Positions 6,335 through 7,267 of a DNA stretch of 7,267 bases are shown piece by piece. The notes below the pieces were generated by a model, which ran no database searches, was not told the DNA's origin, and saw only the letters and a program-made list of their open reading frames with translations. The DNA comes from Propionibacteriaceae bacterium (GTDB taxonomy: Bacteria; Actinomycetota; Actinomycetes; Propionibacteriales; Propionibacteriaceae), in the NCBI GenBank assembly GCA_030528545.1, contig JAUMYR010000134.1, positions 1-7,267 on the forward strand, given 5' to 3'. The position numbers were made by a program, and so were the translations under genes. How positions within the stretch are numbered: the stretch's first letter is position 1; each line of letters opens with the position of its first letter.

Positions 6335-6586
6335 ATGGCAATCAAGACCTATGACGAGCGCGTGGCGGACATGACGGCCCAGCGGGAGGAGCGCGGCAGC
6401 GTCCCCGGCCTGTTCCACGCCAACATCAACGTGCTGAACCGGGAAACCCTCGAAGACGCGATGGAGAACCCGGAGAAGTACCCGAACCTGACCGTGCGGG
6501 TCTCTGGCTACGCGGTGAACTTCGTCAAACTCACCAAAGAACAGCAGCGCGACGTGCTGTCTCGCACCTTCCACCAGGGTTCGTGA
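6335..6586 (+). CDS. grcA: Stand-alone glycyl-radical domain protein, GrcA/YfiD-like
   Basis: An 83-residue protein that ends like pyruvate formate-lyase. [20 protein letters not shown] at 32-51 is followed by [20 protein letters not shown] at 52-71 and [12 protein letters not shown]. Gly 58 in RVSGYA is the residue on which the activase makes the stable radical, and its distance to the C-terminus (25 residues) is nearly that in the E. coli enzyme. In enterobacteria a similar protein (YfiD/GrcA, about 127 aa) is a spare part that rescues oxygen-cleaved enzyme. Here it directly follows a barrel with no radical domain, so I infer it is the obligate second subunit. It lacks the longer N-terminal region of E. 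coli YfiD; instead the first 25 residues are charged and probably helical ([20 protein letters not shown]). AGGAGG 8 bases upstream gives a strong start. The stop overlaps the GTG of pflA. Confidence 0.95.
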   Translation: MAIKTYDERVADMTAQREERGSVPGLFHANINVLNRETLEDAMENPEKYPNLTVRVSGYAVNFVKLTKEQQRDVLSRTFHQGS

Positions 6587-7267
6587 CCCCGTCTCAGGCG
6601 GGGGCCCATCTCGCCCCCGCCGCTGATGGCGTCTCCGGGGAGCGCCGGATCGCCCCCGTCGACCTGGGGACGCCGCGGCTGAGGCCTGGCGGGGCTGGGA
6701 CCGCGGGAATCGACATCACCGGCGACCTGTCGCGTCCGGAGCAGTTGCAGCTCGTGCGCGACGGGGAACTGGCGTCGATGCACTCCTGGGAGCTGGTGAC
6801 CGGTGTCGACGGGCCCGGCACCCGGATGACGGTCTTCCTGTCGGGTTGCCCGCTGCGCTGCCTGTACTGCCACAATCCCGACACCATGTTCGCGGCGAAG
6901 GGGCAGCCGGTGCGGCTGGGGGAACTCGTGTCCCGGCTGAGGCGCTACCGGGGCATCTTCCGCACCACCAAGGGCGGTCTGACGATCTCGGGCGGTGAGC
7001 CGCTGATGCAGCCCGCCTTCGTGGGGCGTCTGCTGCGCGAGGCGAAACAACTGGGCATCCACACCGCCATCGACACCTCCGGCTTCCTGGGCGCCAACGC
7101 CTCCGATGAGCTACTCGACGACGTGGACCTGGTACTGCTCGACATCAAGTCCGGGCTGCCCGAGACCTACCAGCGGACGACGGGCCGGGACCTGGCCCCC
7201 ACCCTGGACTTCGCCCGCCGCCTCAGCGAGCGCGGCTCCGAAGAGGTATGGATCCGGTTCGTGCTGG
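6583..7267 (+). CDS. pflA: Pyruvate formate-lyase activating enzyme, radical SAM (3' end outside window)
   Basis: This radical-SAM protein puts the glycyl radical on the lyase using S-adenosylmethionine and a [4Fe-4S] cluster. The core starts [20 protein letters not shown]. The cluster motif [15 protein letters not shown] gives CxxxCxxC cysteines 89, 93 and 96 counted from GTG 6583. [11 protein letters not shown] holds the SAM-binding GGE at 137-139, followed by [20 protein letters not shown] and VWIRFVL at the window edge. About 228 codons are present. The start is uncertain: GTG 6583-6585 overlaps the previous stop (GTGA) and adds about 60 residues before the usual N-terminus. These codons keep high G/C at third positions, which supports real coding. 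GTG 6754-6756 or TTG 6745-6747 would give an E. coli-like N-terminus, with GGAG at 6738-6741 nearby. The function is certain and fits the operon, where it activates the split lyase. Confidence 0.93.
   Translation, partial: MTPSQAGAHLAPAADGVSGERRIAPVDLGTPRLRPGGAGTAGIDITGDLSRPEQLQLVRDGELASMHSWELVTGVDGPGTRMTVFLSGCPLRCLYCHNPDTMFAAKGQPVRLGELVSRLRRYRGIFRTTKGGLTISGGEPLMQPAFVGRLLREAKQLGIHTAIDTSGFLGANASDELLDDVDLVLLDIKSGLPETYQRTTGRDLAPTLDFARRLSERGSEEVWIRFVL
6597..6621 (+). terminator. Perfect 9-bp G/C hairpin between the radical-domain gene and pflA
   Basis: GGCGGGGGC at 6597-6605 pairs with GCCCCCGCC at 6613-6621 around the loop CCATCTC, 10 bases after the stop of the radical-domain gene. There is no U-tract. 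It could be a partial terminator, an RNA-stabilising 3' hairpin, or a block to ribosomes entering pflA. If pflA starts at 6583 the hairpin also lies inside its coding sequence. Confidence 0.5.

Noticed and set aside
1..7267. CRISPR array, tRNA, rRNA, insertion sequence or prophage gene
   Set aside because: No regularly spaced repeats, cloverleaf-like sequence, transposase or integrase motif or terminal inverted repeats were seen; nearly all of the window is explained by metabolic genes.

Overview
The window reads as high-GC DNA with strong G/C at third codon positions, GTG starts and terminator-like hairpins without U-tracts. Together with a pyruvate formate-lyase operon this suggests an anaerobic or facultatively anaerobic actinobacterium. 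A relative of the propionibacteria or of Actinomyces is my best guess, but no phylogenetic marker is present to settle it.

Left part (1-2207, minus strand): a two-gene unit. A PLP-dependent fold-III (ornithine/diaminopimelate-type) decarboxylase is followed after 12 bases by a CarB-like ATP-grasp ligase whose C-terminus reaches the window edge. Centre (2349-4042, plus strand, divergent): a left-handed beta-helix N-acyltransferase of the WbpD/WlbB type, overlapping by ATGA a DegT/StrS sugar aminotransferase of the WbpE/WlbC type. The two divergent units share about 165 bases of regulatory DNA. They look like parts of a surface-polysaccharide or diamino-sugar locus, with a possible amino-acid or amine decoration branch. 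The dehydrogenase and glycosyltransferases are not in the window.

Right part (4208-7267, plus strand): a fermentative pyruvate formate-lyase operon with an unusual layout. The first gene encodes a PFL catalytic barrel of 700 residues with the Cys-Cys active site, but it stops before the glycyl-radical domain. That domain is a separate 83-residue protein with its own strong ribosome binding site, 24 bases downstream and in the same reading frame. The radical-SAM PFL-activating enzyme follows by a GTGA overlap and runs off the window. A perfect 9-bp G/C hairpin lies just after the radical-domain gene. The enzyme is therefore naturally split: the barrel must borrow its radical from a small GrcA/YfiD-like partner. 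The two in-frame stops and the dedicated RBS argue against a sequencing error.

No tRNA, rRNA, CRISPR array, insertion sequence or phage gene was seen.
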